Assembly (NCBI RefSeq): GCF_004791165.1
Contig: NZ_SRUZ01000002.1
Coordinates: 657,866-721,865 of the forward strand
Source: Mesorhizobium sp. M8A.F.Ca.ET.218.01.1.1
GTDB lineage: Bacteria > Pseudomonadota > Alphaproteobacteria > Rhizobiales > Rhizobiaceae
Reading direction: 5' to 3'
Length of the DNA: 64,000 nt
The position numbers were made by a program, and so were the translations under genes. The notes under the pieces are model-generated. The model was not told where the DNA came from. It did not search any database and was given only the letters and a program-made list of their open reading frames with translations. Of the stretch, positions 29,571 to 41,779 are shown piece by piece (position 1 is the stretch's first letter; each line of letters begins with the position of its first letter).

Positions 29571-30093
29571 TCTCAGACGACGACGAATCTCGTCCAGATT
29601 CCAAAAGCGGTGGCCGCAGCGGCGCTTTGCGGGCTCGCGTTACCACAGATCGCAGAACTGTGATCTCGCCTTGTGCCCGAGACCGCAATCTGGGCTCGCG
29701 ACGAAGCATATCGCTTGCGATCATCAAAGGACGCGTCGACGCCGTCGGTTGCCTTTTCCACCGCCGCCTCACACATCGTGTTGGGGCTGAAGAGCTACCT
29801 GCAAATCCTCGCAACGGGCGCGGCCGCATCCTTGATTTTACAAATTGACACGTCTTGGTTTTTAGAAAATGCCACGTGCGATGATGGCGCCAAAAAAAAA
29901 TGTCACGCGAGATGATCATGCCTGAGGTAAATGGTCCGCCAAAGTTGGGAAAGGTATACCGGTTGAATGGTGGATAGGTACGCCGGATAAAAAGGGCTTC
30001 GGGTTCCGGAAGACGAACTAATCGACGGATAGGCGCTGCTCGTGAGGGAAACTGCATGCGCATTACGGTTATGACCATCCAGGGATGTCGGAT
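29571..30093. other. Gap with decayed sequence
   Basis: Only short frames are present in this stretch. Part of it may be the decayed 5' end of the scpB-like gene or of its neighbour. Nothing can be supported as a gene. Confidence 0.35.
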
Positions 30094-30219
30094 ATGATCT
30101 TGAATAGTGACATTGCAGGCCAAAGAGCGGCCGAGAAGCTAGCAGAGGGCCTGAAATCGCAGGGCAAGCAGCAATACGAAGAAAGGTCGAGGGAACGCGA
30201 ACGAGATGTGTCTCGTTAG
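30094..30219 (+). CDS. Possible 41-residue charged peptide
   Basis: A short frame from ATG 30094 encodes a 41-residue, strongly charged helical peptide (AAEKLAEGLKSQGKQQYEER, then alternating Arg and Glu). There is no recognised family and no convincing ribosome-binding site. It could equally be the tail of a decayed gene. Confidence 0.2.
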   Translation: MILNSDIAGQRAAEKLAEGLKSQGKQQYEERSRERERDVSR

Positions 30220-30630
30220 GTCGCACGTTGCACCAGGGGTGCGTCGGAAGGCACTCCGCCGTGTCCTGAAGAGGTAGCCTGCACTTGAGAATAGCCACGG
30301 TGGTACCTTATTTTCGGCTGTGAAGCACACGAGACCCGCGACGTGAGACCCAGTTGCTCAATACCCAGTTGCTGGGTGAGCGTGCATGACTGCCAACGGA
30401 AGGTCTTGCACGCACCCTCGCGATCTTGAGCAATGGTCGCCATGACTTTCTTCTTGCAGGCTTTTGAGTGGCCCAGCCTGCAATCACCAGACCCCACCGA
30501 CTCTAAAGAGCGTGGCAGACGGGATAGTCGAGGTTGCCCGGCACAATTACGCTCAAGGCTTGCGCCGCCCAGAGGACACGCTGAAAAGGCAGCATGGGCG
30601 CGCAAGCACGCCATTCACGAGAGGTTCGAC
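30220..30630. other. Gap without a gene
   Basis: The 400 bases before the small gene at 30631 hold no recognisable coding sequence. A short 10-base direct repeat (acccagttgc) occurs at about 30,350-30,375. Confidence 0.35.
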
Positions 30631-30894
30631 ATGAAGACTATGCAAGAAAAAGACATTCCGGCATTCGTGCAAGCAGTTGTGGAGGCCGGCTGCAACATTT
30701 GCGCGATTGGCAACTTGGGATATGTCTTTGGCGATGCTGATTTGACGCCGGCGCAACGGAGGTCCGTCGAGCCACAGCTGCGCAGGATTGCTGAGATCTA
30801 CGGCGAACGCGATCATCTCATGGACGAGATAGCTGTATATCTGCGGTCGATCGGACGCCATGTCGAGGTTGAGCCGAAGACAGGTGTTTCCTGA
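30631..30894 (+). CDS. Small conserved hypothetical protein, 87 residues
   Basis: An intact 87-residue soluble protein starting MKTMQEKDIPAFVQAVVEAG, with two cysteines near residues 21 and 24 (GCNICAIGN) and a helical C-terminal half (ERDHLMDEIAVYLRSIGRH). The ATG at 30631 follows GAGAGG at a good distance. The sequence reads as well-conserved coding DNA, and I believe similar proteins occur in mesorhizobia, but I know no function. It stands alone among decayed DNA, so selection for it is notable. Confidence 0.65.
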   Translation: MKTMQEKDIPAFVQAVVEAGCNICAIGNLGYVFGDADLTPAQRRSVEPQLRRIAEIYGERDHLMDEIAVYLRSIGRHVEVEPKTGVS

Positions 30895-31840
30895 TGGCCG
30901 CGATCGATCGCGTTCCGTAGTCGCCATTTCTATTGGGTAACGAGCAGCCGTCTTCCAACCTCTGAAACAAAAAAGAGGTGACCCCCAAAGGCCGCTCTCG
31001 AGACCGCAAGTCTGAGCCGCTAACGCATTGCGATAACCAGGCTGTCCGAACTGGGCGTCGATGCCTTCCTCGACCAGGTCGCGGTAGGCGGCGATCTCAT
31101 CTACCGCATGCATAGCCAAGCCAGAGAAGTTTTCGGCAGCGGAATTCTCGGTCGCTTCCCCTTTTATGACTAGAGGGTGCGGCCGATCCGGCCGCGACGA
31201 TCTCGCAGGGATTGCCATATACGGCAACACGAACACCGGCGGATCAATACTCGGATAATGGCGGCCGGCTATGTAGCGATCGATCGCGCACCAACATATC
31301 AATGCAATAGCTTAGTTGCTTTCAAAGGCGGGTCTCTACGAACTGCAAGCAAGCTAAACGATTGCGTCAACTCTTCCTCGCAGAGCGAAAACTCCGCGCC
31401 CACGCGATTTCTCTGCTGGAACAGCGGCACATCCTCAGCGCCAGGACACGGCCGCCGCCGTCGGGTTTTACGAAGCCGGTGATTGCATAAGTTGCCCGCA
31501 AGATATCATTGGTATCGGGAACGCCGCCGATGCCGCATCCTGAATAGAGCGGCCGCTTGCACCTGCCAGCCCGACGACCAGATCATATCTGCAACTCCAT
31601 CTACCTGGACGTGGTGCAAATCACCTCGCTGAAGCCGCAAATCGTCGCCTTCGACCAGGATAACCACATCCGTGACCGCCTGAGCTACTCGGTCGATCTC
31701 GACGCACATGGCCGATACAGTTTTTCCATCCTTCACGAAGCGAATGAGACTTTGGCCATTCCAGCCCTGGTCTACGGGGCGTGACTTGTCCCCGATGCAT
31801 GCGCGAGCTCTCCGCTCGGCCGGCCGCCGGACGTCGCCAC
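30895..31840. other. Gap with coding-like fragments of unknown origin
   Basis: Two plus-strand stretches have strongly GC-biased third codon positions, as true coding DNA of this genome does. One is at about 31,041-31,170 (GVDAFLDQVAVGGDLIY, ending FPFYD). The other is at about 31,580-31,784 (YLDVVQITSLKPQIVAF, ending IPALVYGA). Both look like C-terminal pieces of lost genes. I recognise neither family. Confidence 0.35.
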
Positions 31841-31870
31841 CGGCCGAAGGCGCCCGAAGGCGCCCGAAGG
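31841..31870 (+). repeat. Three tandem 10-base repeats upstream of the thi riboswitch
   Basis: The unit cgcccgaagg occurs twice exactly (31851-31870) and once with one change (31841-31850). It ends 3 bases before a candidate -35 box TTGACA at 31874-31879. It may be a regulatory repeat or a simple slippage product. Confidence 0.6.
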
Positions 31871-31911
31871 CGCTTGACAAAGCAGCACCGGCCCATTCAA
31901 CTTGAGGCATT

Positions 31912-34959
<3,048 letters not shown>

Positions 34960-35126
34960 GATTGCCGCCACCACGCTGGCCGAGTTGCTTGCCGCGCTCG
35001 ACTATGAGGGCGATTGGCTCGCCACCGCCGTCAACGGCGACCTCGTGCACAAAGCCAACCGCACGGAGTTCCAGTTGAGCGACGGCGACCGGATCGAAAT
35101 CCTCTCGCCCATGCAGGGCGGCTAGC

Positions 35127-35900
35127 ATGTTGGAGCTTTATGGAACCGAGCTTTCGTCGCGCCTGCTTCTCGGCACCGCTCAATATCCTTCGCCGGCCAT
35201 CCTTGCCGATGCAGTCAAGGCGTCGGGCACGTCGGTGGTGACCGTCTCGTTGCGGCGTGAGATGGCGGGCGGTAGAGCCGGCGAACAATTCTGGTCGTTG
35301 ATCCGCTCGCTGGGCGCCAGAATCCTGCCCAATACCGCCGGCTGCCTCTCCGTCAAGGAAGCCGTCACCACCGCGAAAATGGCGCGCGAGGTCTTCGGCA
35401 CCAACTGGATCAAGCTCGAAGTGATCGGCAATCACGACACGCTACAGCCGGATGTGTTCGGTCTGGTTGAAGCCGCCCGCATCCTGTGCGAGGACGGCTT
35501 TGCGGTATTCCCCTATACCACCGACGATCTCGTTGTCGCCGAGCGGCTGCTGGAAACGGGCTGCAAGGTCCTGATGCCGTGGTGCGCACCGATCGGTTCC
35601 GCCTTGGGACCGGTCAACATGACGGCGCTGCGCTCGATGCGCGGATATTTCCCTGGCGTCCCGCTGATTGTGGATGCGGGGCTCGGACGGCCGTCGCACG
35701 CGGCCACCGTCATGGAACTCGGCTTTGACGCCGTGCTCCTGAACACAGCGGTCGCCAAGGCGGCATATCCGGTCGGCATGGCGCGTGCTTTCGGTAAGGC
35801 GGTCGACGCCGGTCGTGAGGCGTTCAGTTCGGGAATGCTCGAACCGCGCGACGTCGCCGTGCCATCGACACCGATGGTCGGCAGGGCCGTTTTTTCATGA
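35127..35900 (+). CDS. thiG: Thiazole synthase
   Basis: ThiG condenses deoxyxylulose phosphate, iminoglycine and ThiS-bound sulfur into the thiazole phosphate. The 257-residue TIM-barrel protein has [18 protein letters not shown] (the Schiff-base lysine region), [20 protein letters not shown], and [20 protein letters not shown]. The gene starts 1 base after thiS ends and overlaps thiE by four bases. It looks complete. Confidence 0.95.
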   Translation: MLELYGTELSSRLLLGTAQYPSPAILADAVKASGTSVVTVSLRREMAGGRAGEQFWSLIRSLGARILPNTAGCLSVKEAVTTAKMAREVFGTNWIKLEVIGNHDTLQPDVFGLVEAARILCEDGFAVFPYTTDDLVVAERLLETGCKVLMPWCAPIGSALGPVNMTALRSMRGYFPGVPLIVDAGLGRPSHAATVMELGFDAVLLNTAVAKAAYPVGMARAFGKAVDAGREAFSSGMLEPRDVAVPSTPMVGRAVFS

Positions 35901-36502
35901 AGCTCGATCCCTTTTATCTGATCGTCGACAGCGCTGCCTGGATCGAACGGCTGGTCCCACTCGGAGTCCGGCTTCTGCAACTGCGCATCAAGACCGTGGA
36001 TGAGGCTGGGTTGCGCGCGGAGATCCGCACCGCGAAGGCCTTGTGTGCTCGATACCAGTGCCAACTCATCGTCAACGACCACTGGCGCCTGGCAATCGAG
36101 GAAGGCTGCGACTTCATACATCTCGGCCAGGAGGATTTGCAGACCGCTGACCTCTTGGCGATACGGGCAGCCGGCGTAAGGCTCGGACTGAGCACACATG
36201 ATCATCAGGAGCTGGAAACGGCGATGGCCGCCGAGCCTGACTACATAGCGCTTGGACCCATCTATCCGACCATCCTGAAGAAGATGAAATGGGCGCCGCA
36301 AGGGGTCGAACGGATCAGCGAATGGAAGCGCCAGGTCGCGCCGTTTCAATTGGTCGCCATTGGTGGCCTCAACCCTGAGCGGCTCGACGGTGTCTTTGCG
36401 GCTGGCGCGGACAGCGCGGCGGTGGTGACCGACATCACGCTCAACGACGACCCCGAGGCGCGCACGCGAGAATGGATCGAAAAGACGGACCAATGGCGCT
36501 GA
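35897..36502 (+). CDS. thiE: Thiamine-phosphate synthase
   Basis: ThiE couples HMP-pyrophosphate with thiazole phosphate. It is a short 201-residue form, typical of rhizobial thi operons. Conserved elements are LLQLRIKT (substrate Arg/Gln), [20 protein letters not shown], and a GPIYPT loop. The diphosphate-binding IGGL motif reads [10 protein letters not shown]. It overlaps thiG and thiD, so the operon is translationally chained. Confidence 0.93.
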   Translation: MKLDPFYLIVDSAAWIERLVPLGVRLLQLRIKTVDEAGLRAEIRTAKALCARYQCQLIVNDHWRLAIEEGCDFIHLGQEDLQTADLLAIRAAGVRLGLSTHDHQELETAMAAEPDYIALGPIYPTILKKMKWAPQGVERISEWKRQVAPFQLVAIGGLNPERLDGVFAAGADSAAVVTDITLNDDPEARTREWIEKTDQWR

Positions 36503-37308
36503 GGCGAGAACCACATGTGCTTGTCGTCGGTGGATCGGACTCCAGTGGCGGTGCTGGAATTGCACGCGATATCGAGACGATCTCTGCCATTGGCGTGCGC
36601 ACCTGTCTCGCCGTCACAGCGCTAACGGTGCAAACGCATGACGCCGTGATCGAAATCTATTATTCGCCACCTAGCCTGGTGGCCAATCAGATGTGCGCCG
36701 CGCTGCAGGCCAACGACGTGGCCACAATCAAGATCGGCATGCTGGCGACTGCCAAGATCATTGTTGCCGTTGCCGCAGTGCTGCGCAAATTTCCGCATGT
36801 CCCCGCAGTACTCGACCCTGTGCTGGCCTCCACCTCAGGCCGCGCACTTCTGCAAGCAGGCGCTATCGCTGCCATGAAGCGCGATCTTATGCCGCTTTGC
36901 TGCATTGTCACGCCCAACCTCCCTGAACTGGCGCTCCTTAGTGGCTCCGAACTGGCAGTGGATGAGGACGGAGCGCTCCAACAAGGAAAAAGACTGCTGG
37001 CCGCCGGCCCTCAAGCCCTGCTGATCAAGGGTGGGCATGCGTCGGGAACCCGGTCGACCGATATTCTGTTACGCTCCGGGCACGAACCCATCCGCTTCGA
37101 TGCACCGCGCCTTGCCACATCGATGCGCGGGACAGGTTGCATGCTGGCCAGCGCGATTGCGGCGCATCTGGCGAAGCCGAAGCCGCTCGAAGACAGCGTG
37201 CGCGAAGGCAAGCTGTTTGTCTTGGAGAGGCTTCAGAAATGCCGGCTGAATAACCACAGCGTTCTGCGTCCAGCCAAGCAGACCCATTTTCCAGAATTTT
37301 TCCCGTAG
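36493..37308 (+). CDS. thiD: Hydroxymethylpyrimidine/phosphomethylpyrimidine kinase
   Basis: ThiD phosphorylates HMP and HMP-phosphate to the pyrophosphate used by ThiE. The 271-residue ribokinase-fold protein has VVGGSDSSGGAGIARD near the N-terminus, IKIGMLATAKII in the middle, LDPVLASTSG, TPNLPELALLSG, and the catalytic-end motif RGTGCMLASAIAA with the anion hole. The start at 36493 lies inside thiE. The last roughly 20 residues (RPAKQTHFPEFFP) are unusual and may be an added tail from altered downstream sequence. It ends the operon. Confidence 0.93.
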   Translation: MALRREPHVLVVGGSDSSGGAGIARDIETISAIGVRTCLAVTALTVQTHDAVIEIYYSPPSLVANQMCAALQANDVATIKIGMLATAKIIVAVAAVLRKFPHVPAVLDPVLASTSGRALLQAGAIAAMKRDLMPLCCIVTPNLPELALLSGSELAVDEDGALQQGKRLLAAGPQALLIKGGHASGTRSTDILLRSGHEPIRFDAPRLATSMRGTGCMLASAIAAHLAKPKPLEDSVREGKLFVLERLQKCRLNNHSVLRPAKQTHFPEFFP

Positions 37309-37315
37309 CGAGACT

Positions 37316-37338
37316 AGAGAAGGGGCTACTGCTTCTCT
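37316..37338 (+). terminator. Weak hairpin after thiD
   Basis: A 7-base-pair stem (AGAGAAG with CTTCTCT) with a 9-base loop lies 7 bases after the thiD stop. There is no T run, so it could be a transcript-stabilising hairpin rather than an intrinsic terminator. Confidence 0.3.
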
Positions 37339-37584
37339 ATGCCATCCTCACAACGCGTTGAGTTTCTCACTGCCAATTATGCGACTTTCGAGGTGCAAAT
37401 AGCGAATATCGAGTTCTTAGTGACAGAAACGACCGGAATTGGTTGCGTGGATCACCAGGTCGCTACCGATTGGGTCAGCGACTCAATAGAACGTCACATC
37501 TCTGTCCACACTCGAGCTTATTTGCCGCAAACGCGTCGAGCCCCGCGTCAATCGGTCTTATAATAGTATCCGGGGCAGCTCCAA

Positions 37585-37905
37585 AGCTGTGGCATCGGCT
37601 ACCCGCCGGCCGTGGCGCTTGCTGTTCGAGCGTCGGACGCCGCCTGCCATTGAACATCTGATGGGCTATTGGGTGGCGGCGACACACTCATCCAGGTGCA
37701 ACTGGCTTTTTCAACTCGGGAACCAGCAGAAGCCTTCGCTGCGTCGCAACATTTGGATTATGTCGTACAGCCCGATCTTCCAGAGAAAACAAGACCTAAC
37801 GTTCGAAACCTGTCACGCAACCAACCACCGAATGAAAGATCCAGCGTGCGATCGCAGGGAGGTAAGAATAACCGGTCTGGCTTTCCTATCGCCGGTCCAG
37901 GTTAA
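37585..37905 (+). pseudogene. NDUFS4-like (ETC complex I accessory subunit) relic
   Basis: The frame WRLLFERRTPPAIEHLMGY is followed, after a one-base shift, by GGGDTLIQVQLAFSTREPAE and HLDYVVQPDLPEKTRPN, ending with a stop at 37905. This is the conserved core of NDUFS4-type proteins (LxFExRxxPxIEPLMGW, GxxDPLxQVxLxF, LDYxV). It is not the core nuo operon subunit context and has lost its N-terminus. I judge it a broken accessory copy. Confidence 0.6.
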
Positions 37906-37935
37906 GACCAACGACGTCGTCACGACATCAACACA

Positions 37936-38129
37936 GTGCGCGAAGCGCTCGTATTCCTGAATCAGTGGCCAAAAGCGCGTCGGGGACCGGTATTCAGTTG
38001 CGCGGTGAGAAGCAGCAACGCAGCGATCGCCGGACAGATGACACCCGAGCAGGCGCGGCAAGCATTGTGGGATTTGCCAGGATTGCCGGCGTGCTGGCCA
38101 AATCTGATTTCGTCGTTGGTGGCGACTGA
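37936..38129 (+). pseudogene. DUF982-type small protein, frameshifted
   Basis: From GTG 37936 the frame reads REALVFLNQWPKARRGPVFS, then AAIAGQMTPEQARQAL. A single-base shift then leads to GFARIAGVLAKSDFVVGGD and a stop at 38129. This is the DUF982 pattern (W...RG...A...C..A..G...PE.AR.AF...A..AG.L) common in rhizobia, with unknown function. In the unshifted frame it would end at 38160 with a different tail. Confidence 0.55.
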
Positions 38130-38160
38130 TTTAAAGCTGCAGGAAGATCACCGCCGGTAA

Positions 38161-38889
38161 CGCGTTGGCCCGCTGCTCGCCAAGACGGAAAGAACGCCGC
38201 CTTGTGAGTTCCAATAATGGGCGATGCGGGAATTGCACATGTCTGTGCCCATCTGTCCGGCCGAAATGCAAATGGCGTCACTGGCGAAGGTCAGCGAACG
38301 CGGCACGCAGGGCTGGATTCTTTTGACTTGCGGCAAGCCGACATAGGTGCTGGCTTGATGTCTCGGTCACTGCGACGTGTCATGCCGATTCATTCGTCAG
38401 CTACCATGACGATGCGGCGCGTCGCCTGCGATCAGTTGATCGAACCGCGGTGCAATTCGGGACGCTTCGTCGATCCCGACAGTTGCGCAAAGGGAAGCCA
38501 AATCAGCGACTAGAGGCAACGTGGCTACGGATTCGAAGGGACCCCGCTGTTGCCGAAGAGGTGACTGGTGGAATGTCAAAGATCACCTCGTGAAAGGCCA
38601 TTTGGGGCCACCTAATGATAAAGCCGGATGCCGCTATCGGGTCCTGGCACGGGAATGACGGTCCGGCCCTACGGTGGATCGAGTTCGGTTCATGTCGCTT
38701 CGCAAGGAGGATGTGTTCCGGCGTCTGCCCGAACCCCTCTTTCTCGCATTCTGCGAGGTTGCGCGATCGGGCCGCTCGGTCTCTGTGCTGATCGCCCCTC
38801 CTGTTGCCATCGATCGATTCCGCTTCCGGTGCGCACGCACGTGTCGCGCGTGGCAATCATGCAAGGTCGTGAATCATAGGAGGATGTAC
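38161..38889. other. Gap without a gene
   Basis: I recognise no coding sequence here. The last 100 bases carry the promoter region and the AGGAGG ribosome-binding site (38878-38883) of the Hsp20 gene. Confidence 0.4.
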
Positions 38890-39324
38890 ATGCTTTTGTC
38901 GGATTTCGGCCGCATCGGGTTCGATCCGTTTGTGGAAATGCGGCGCATGCAACAGGAAGTAAACCAGCGTTTGGCCGGGCTGACCGCCAGCGCCGCTCAG
39001 GAGTTTCCGCCGATCAATCTTTGGACTGGCGAGGACAGCGTGGCGGTGGCCGCGGAACTGCCGGGGATATCACCTGACGAAATCGGCCTCACGGTGCGCG
39101 AGAACATTCTGACATTGAAGGGAACGCGCGAGCCTCGAACGGAGGACGAGAAATCCGTCTGGCACCGCCGTGAGCGCGCCTATGGGACCTTCTCCCGGAC
39201 AGTGCAATTGCCATTCCGCGTCGACCCGGAACGGGTCGAGGCGCGTTTCGCCAACGGGCTGCTCGAAGTCGAGTTGCACCGGCCGGAGGCGGATCGGCCG
39301 AAGAAGATCCAGATCAAGGGATAG
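38890..39324 (+). CDS. Hsp20/alpha-crystallin small heat-shock protein
   Basis: A 144-residue holdase chaperone of the Hsp20 family. The alpha-crystallin domain spans about residues 38-140, with PPINLWTGEDSVAVAAELPG, LTLKGTREP and the hallmark near-terminal motif ARFANGLLEVELHRPEADRPK (the A-x-x-x-n-G-v-L pattern). The ATG at 38890 is preferred over one at 38884 because the AGGAGG lies six bases before it. A second short frame with its own AGGGAGG site starts 12 bases later but is cut off (see the histidine kinase), so an original two-gene Hsp20 operon was probably truncated. Confidence 0.93.
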   Translation: MLLSDFGRIGFDPFVEMRRMQQEVNQRLAGLTASAAQEFPPINLWTGEDSVAVAAELPGISPDEIGLTVRENILTLKGTREPRTEDEKSVWHRRERAYGTFSRTVQLPFRVDPERVEARFANGLLEVELHRPEADRPKKIQIKG

Positions 39325-39368
39325 AGGGAGGCAAGCATGGCTCAGGAACGCGGATCGGCCGTCGCACC

Positions 39369-40136
39369 ATGCTGCTCAATGCCCGCAAGGTGCTTTACGA
39401 CCATAGTTCGGCCATCACCATCCTTCTCGCCTTCAATGACATAACGGCCCGTCGTATCATCGAGCGGGAGAAGGAAGAACTGCTCGGTCGCACCGAAGAC
39501 CTGCTTCGGCAGAAAGACGTCCTGCTGCGCGAGATGGAGCATCGGGTTGCCAACAGCCTGCAGATCATTGCCTCGATCCTGTTGCTGAAGGCACGCTCGG
39601 TGACGTCGGAAGAGACGCGCCAGCATCTCAAGGACGCCCATCAGCGCGTTCTGTCCGTGGCCGAGGTGCAACGCCATCTCCACACCTCCGCCGGCGTCGA
39701 CGAGATCGATGTCGGCTCTTACCTACCGAAATTGTGCAGCAGCCTCGCCTCGTCGATGGTCGGCGAAGCCCAGCCGATCACGGTCACCGTAATGGCCGAA
39801 GGCGGCAGGATAGATTCGCAAAGGGCAGTCAGTCTGGGACTAATTGTCACCGAACTCGTGCTCAACGCCATCAAATATGCTTTCCCCAAGAAGAGAACCG
39901 GCGCTCGCATCCAGGTGAGCTACGAGACCGCGGGCAGTGACTGGAAACTGACGGTTTCGGACAATGGCGTCGGCAAGATCGCCAACGACGTACCGGCTAC
40001 CGGACTTGGAACAGCCATCGTCGAAGCACTGGTGAAACAACTGGAGGCCAGGGTGGAGATTATCAGCGATATTGACGGCACCAGCGTGTCGGTCACCCGG
40101 GCGACGTTCACCTCGCGCGTGCCGCGAGCGGCGTAA
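39369..40136 (+). CDS. Truncated HisKA_2-type sensor histidine kinase
   Basis: This 255-residue frame contains the end of a PAS-like domain (ITILLAFNDITARRIIEREK) and a linker coiled coil. The phosphoacceptor helix EMEHRVANSLQIIASILLLK (HisKA_2) follows, then an HATPase domain with N-box ELVLNAIKYAF, G1 box VSDNGVGK and a GLGTAIVEAL loop. The sensing N-terminus is missing. The reading frame IGRRTM of the lost upstream part begins inside a short frame directly after hsp20, showing that recombination joined the two. The catalytic core looks intact, so a constitutive or unregulated kinase is possible, but it may be silent. Confidence 0.75.
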   Translation: MLLNARKVLYDHSSAITILLAFNDITARRIIEREKEELLGRTEDLLRQKDVLLREMEHRVANSLQIIASILLLKARSVTSEETRQHLKDAHQRVLSVAEVQRHLHTSAGVDEIDVGSYLPKLCSSLASSMVGEAQPITVTVMAEGGRIDSQRAVSLGLIVTELVLNAIKYAFPKKRTGARIQVSYETAGSDWKLTVSDNGVGKIANDVPATGLGTAIVEALVKQLEARVEIISDIDGTSVSVTRATFTSRVPRAA

Positions 40137-40434
40137 AAACCGTTACTACGATGCTGCCTTCCGGACATCGCCTGATGTCCAGGGGATCTTCTGCCGCCAC
40201 GGCCTTGTCCCCGGAGCGCAGGACTGCCAGTCGCATCGCATAAGCCGAAACCTCTCAGTCGGTTGAGGGCGCTTCCGATGGCCAAGATCCGCTTTTTTGG
40301 CGTTCAGCCGGTGGGACCAAGCTCTGAAGCTGACGCTGCGCAGGTCTTTGCGTGGATGACTCGGTGCGGTCGGTAAACTCGAAGTGGCGGTTGTGTGCGT
40401 CAAGTTCTGCAAAATGGGGCGGCCACGATGCTGG

Positions 40435-40829
40435 TCATGCGGCTTGGCGTAGAGCGAGCTTCTTGTGCTCGCGCAGGTCGTCAATGTTGATGTAGGGCCT
40501 CCATCCAGTTTTCGTTGGTTTCGACAGCCGGCGCCCTGACGAGGCGCAGGCAGCTTTCGGCGTTGGGGAAGATGCGCACGACATAGGTGCGCCGGCGGAT
40601 TTCCTCATTGAGCCGTTCAAGCATGTTGGTGCTCTTGAGATGCTTGTGATGCTGGCGCGGCAGGCAAAAGAAGGTCAGCGTGCGCTCGATGGTCTCCTCC
40701 ACCGTCGTCCATCTCGGCCTCGAGCACCTCCTGCATCACCGCACGGATCATTTCGTGAAGTCCGTCCGGGTCTGAAAGCAGAATGTCTTTGACGGCAGCG
40801 CTGGCGGTCTTACTTTCAATCTTGGTCAT
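40435..40829 (-). mobile_element. IS256 (Mutator) transposase remnant with internal deletion
   Basis: The minus strand starts MTKIESKTASAAVKDILLSD and DPDGLHEMIRAVMQEVLEAE, the N-terminus of an IS256-family transposase. It then jumps, with a frame change at about 40,710, to the C-terminal EETIERTLTFFCLPRQHHKH, STNMLERLNEEIRRR and KKLALRQAA, with the natural stop at 40435. The DDE catalytic centre has been deleted. About 130 of roughly 400 residues remain. No clear terminal inverted repeats were picked out. Confidence 0.85.
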
Positions 40830-40951
40830 GGTGGCGTTCCTTCGCGGGAATCGGCGACATGAACAATCACCAGATCCCATGGCGACGGATGGATAGCGGC
40901 GCGTGCTCTGGCAGAGTGACGCTGCTAACAAACACCCCGCGGAGGAACACC

Positions 40952-41518
40952 ATGCATGTAGTGGCCGACCGATCCGAAACTCTGACTGCTATCCGGACTG
41001 GTCTGGGCGCAATCTTCGTATCGCTGGAGCTCAGCCGTTCAACCTGGCTGATCTCGTCGTTGTCGCCAGGTGGCGGCGAGAAGTTGTCGAAACACAGTGT
41101 CCCCAGTGGTGATTTATCCGCCTTGTTCCGTCGCTTCGATAGCGTGCGAGAGAAGGCAAGAGCACGCATGGGGCCAGACTTCCCCGTCGTCGCTATCCAG
41201 GAAGCCGGGCTCGATGGCTCCTGGATCCATCGGGTTCTGAGCAAGGCGGGGATCGAGAGCTACGTCGTTGATCCCGCTTCTATCGCAGTGTCTCGTCGCA
41301 GTCGCCGAGCCAAAACCGATAAGATCGATGGTGAAACGCTCGTCTCTCCTTGCCTTCAAGCGAGGCGAACCGCGCATATGTGCAATGGTCAAAGAGCCAA
41401 CACCGGAGCAGGAGGATCGCCGGCGTATCTGTCGTGAACGCAAGGTACTGACGACCGAACGGGTATATAAAACGCCGCTCACTCAGAATGGTCTCGTCGC
41501 CCGAGCCCAGCGGCCGTA
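40952..41518 (+). mobile_element. IS110-family transposase remnant, frameshifted and truncated
   Basis: From ATG 40952 (GGAGG ahead) the frame shows the DEDD-type N-terminal domain of IS110 transposases: VSLELSRSTWLISSLSPGG, VVAIQEAGLDGSWIHRVL, and VVDPASIAVSRRSRRAKTDK. A frameshift after KIDGETLV moves the continuation LLAFKRGEPRICAMVKEPTP and EDRRRICRERKVL to another frame. The match ends at about 41,475. The transposase C-terminal domain with its catalytic Ser is missing, so the element is dead. It lies about 120 bases from the IS256 remnant. Confidence 0.85.
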
Positions 41519-41779
41519 GGCGGGATGTTGGTGCAGCCGTGAAGAGCAGCGACCGAATGTGAGGTTGATCTGCTCGGTTACGAGCAGAGTCCTGCAAGTC
41601 GGGTTCAACCTGGATCCCATAATCGATATGACAAGCTAATCCCACTTTGACCGGCGCTCAGCACACCTAATTTCGAGCCGCGCCGACCTACACACCCGCT
41701 ATCGACATGATCCGAGTGGCGGCCTGAACTAGGCCGGCAAACTCATGTTCGTTGGCACTGTTTTTCGCTTGCATCCCGG

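Noticed and set aside
31506-31910. 134-residue minus-strand open frame upstream of thiC
   Set aside because: The plus strand of part of this stretch has the better codon bias; no family resemblance on the minus strand.
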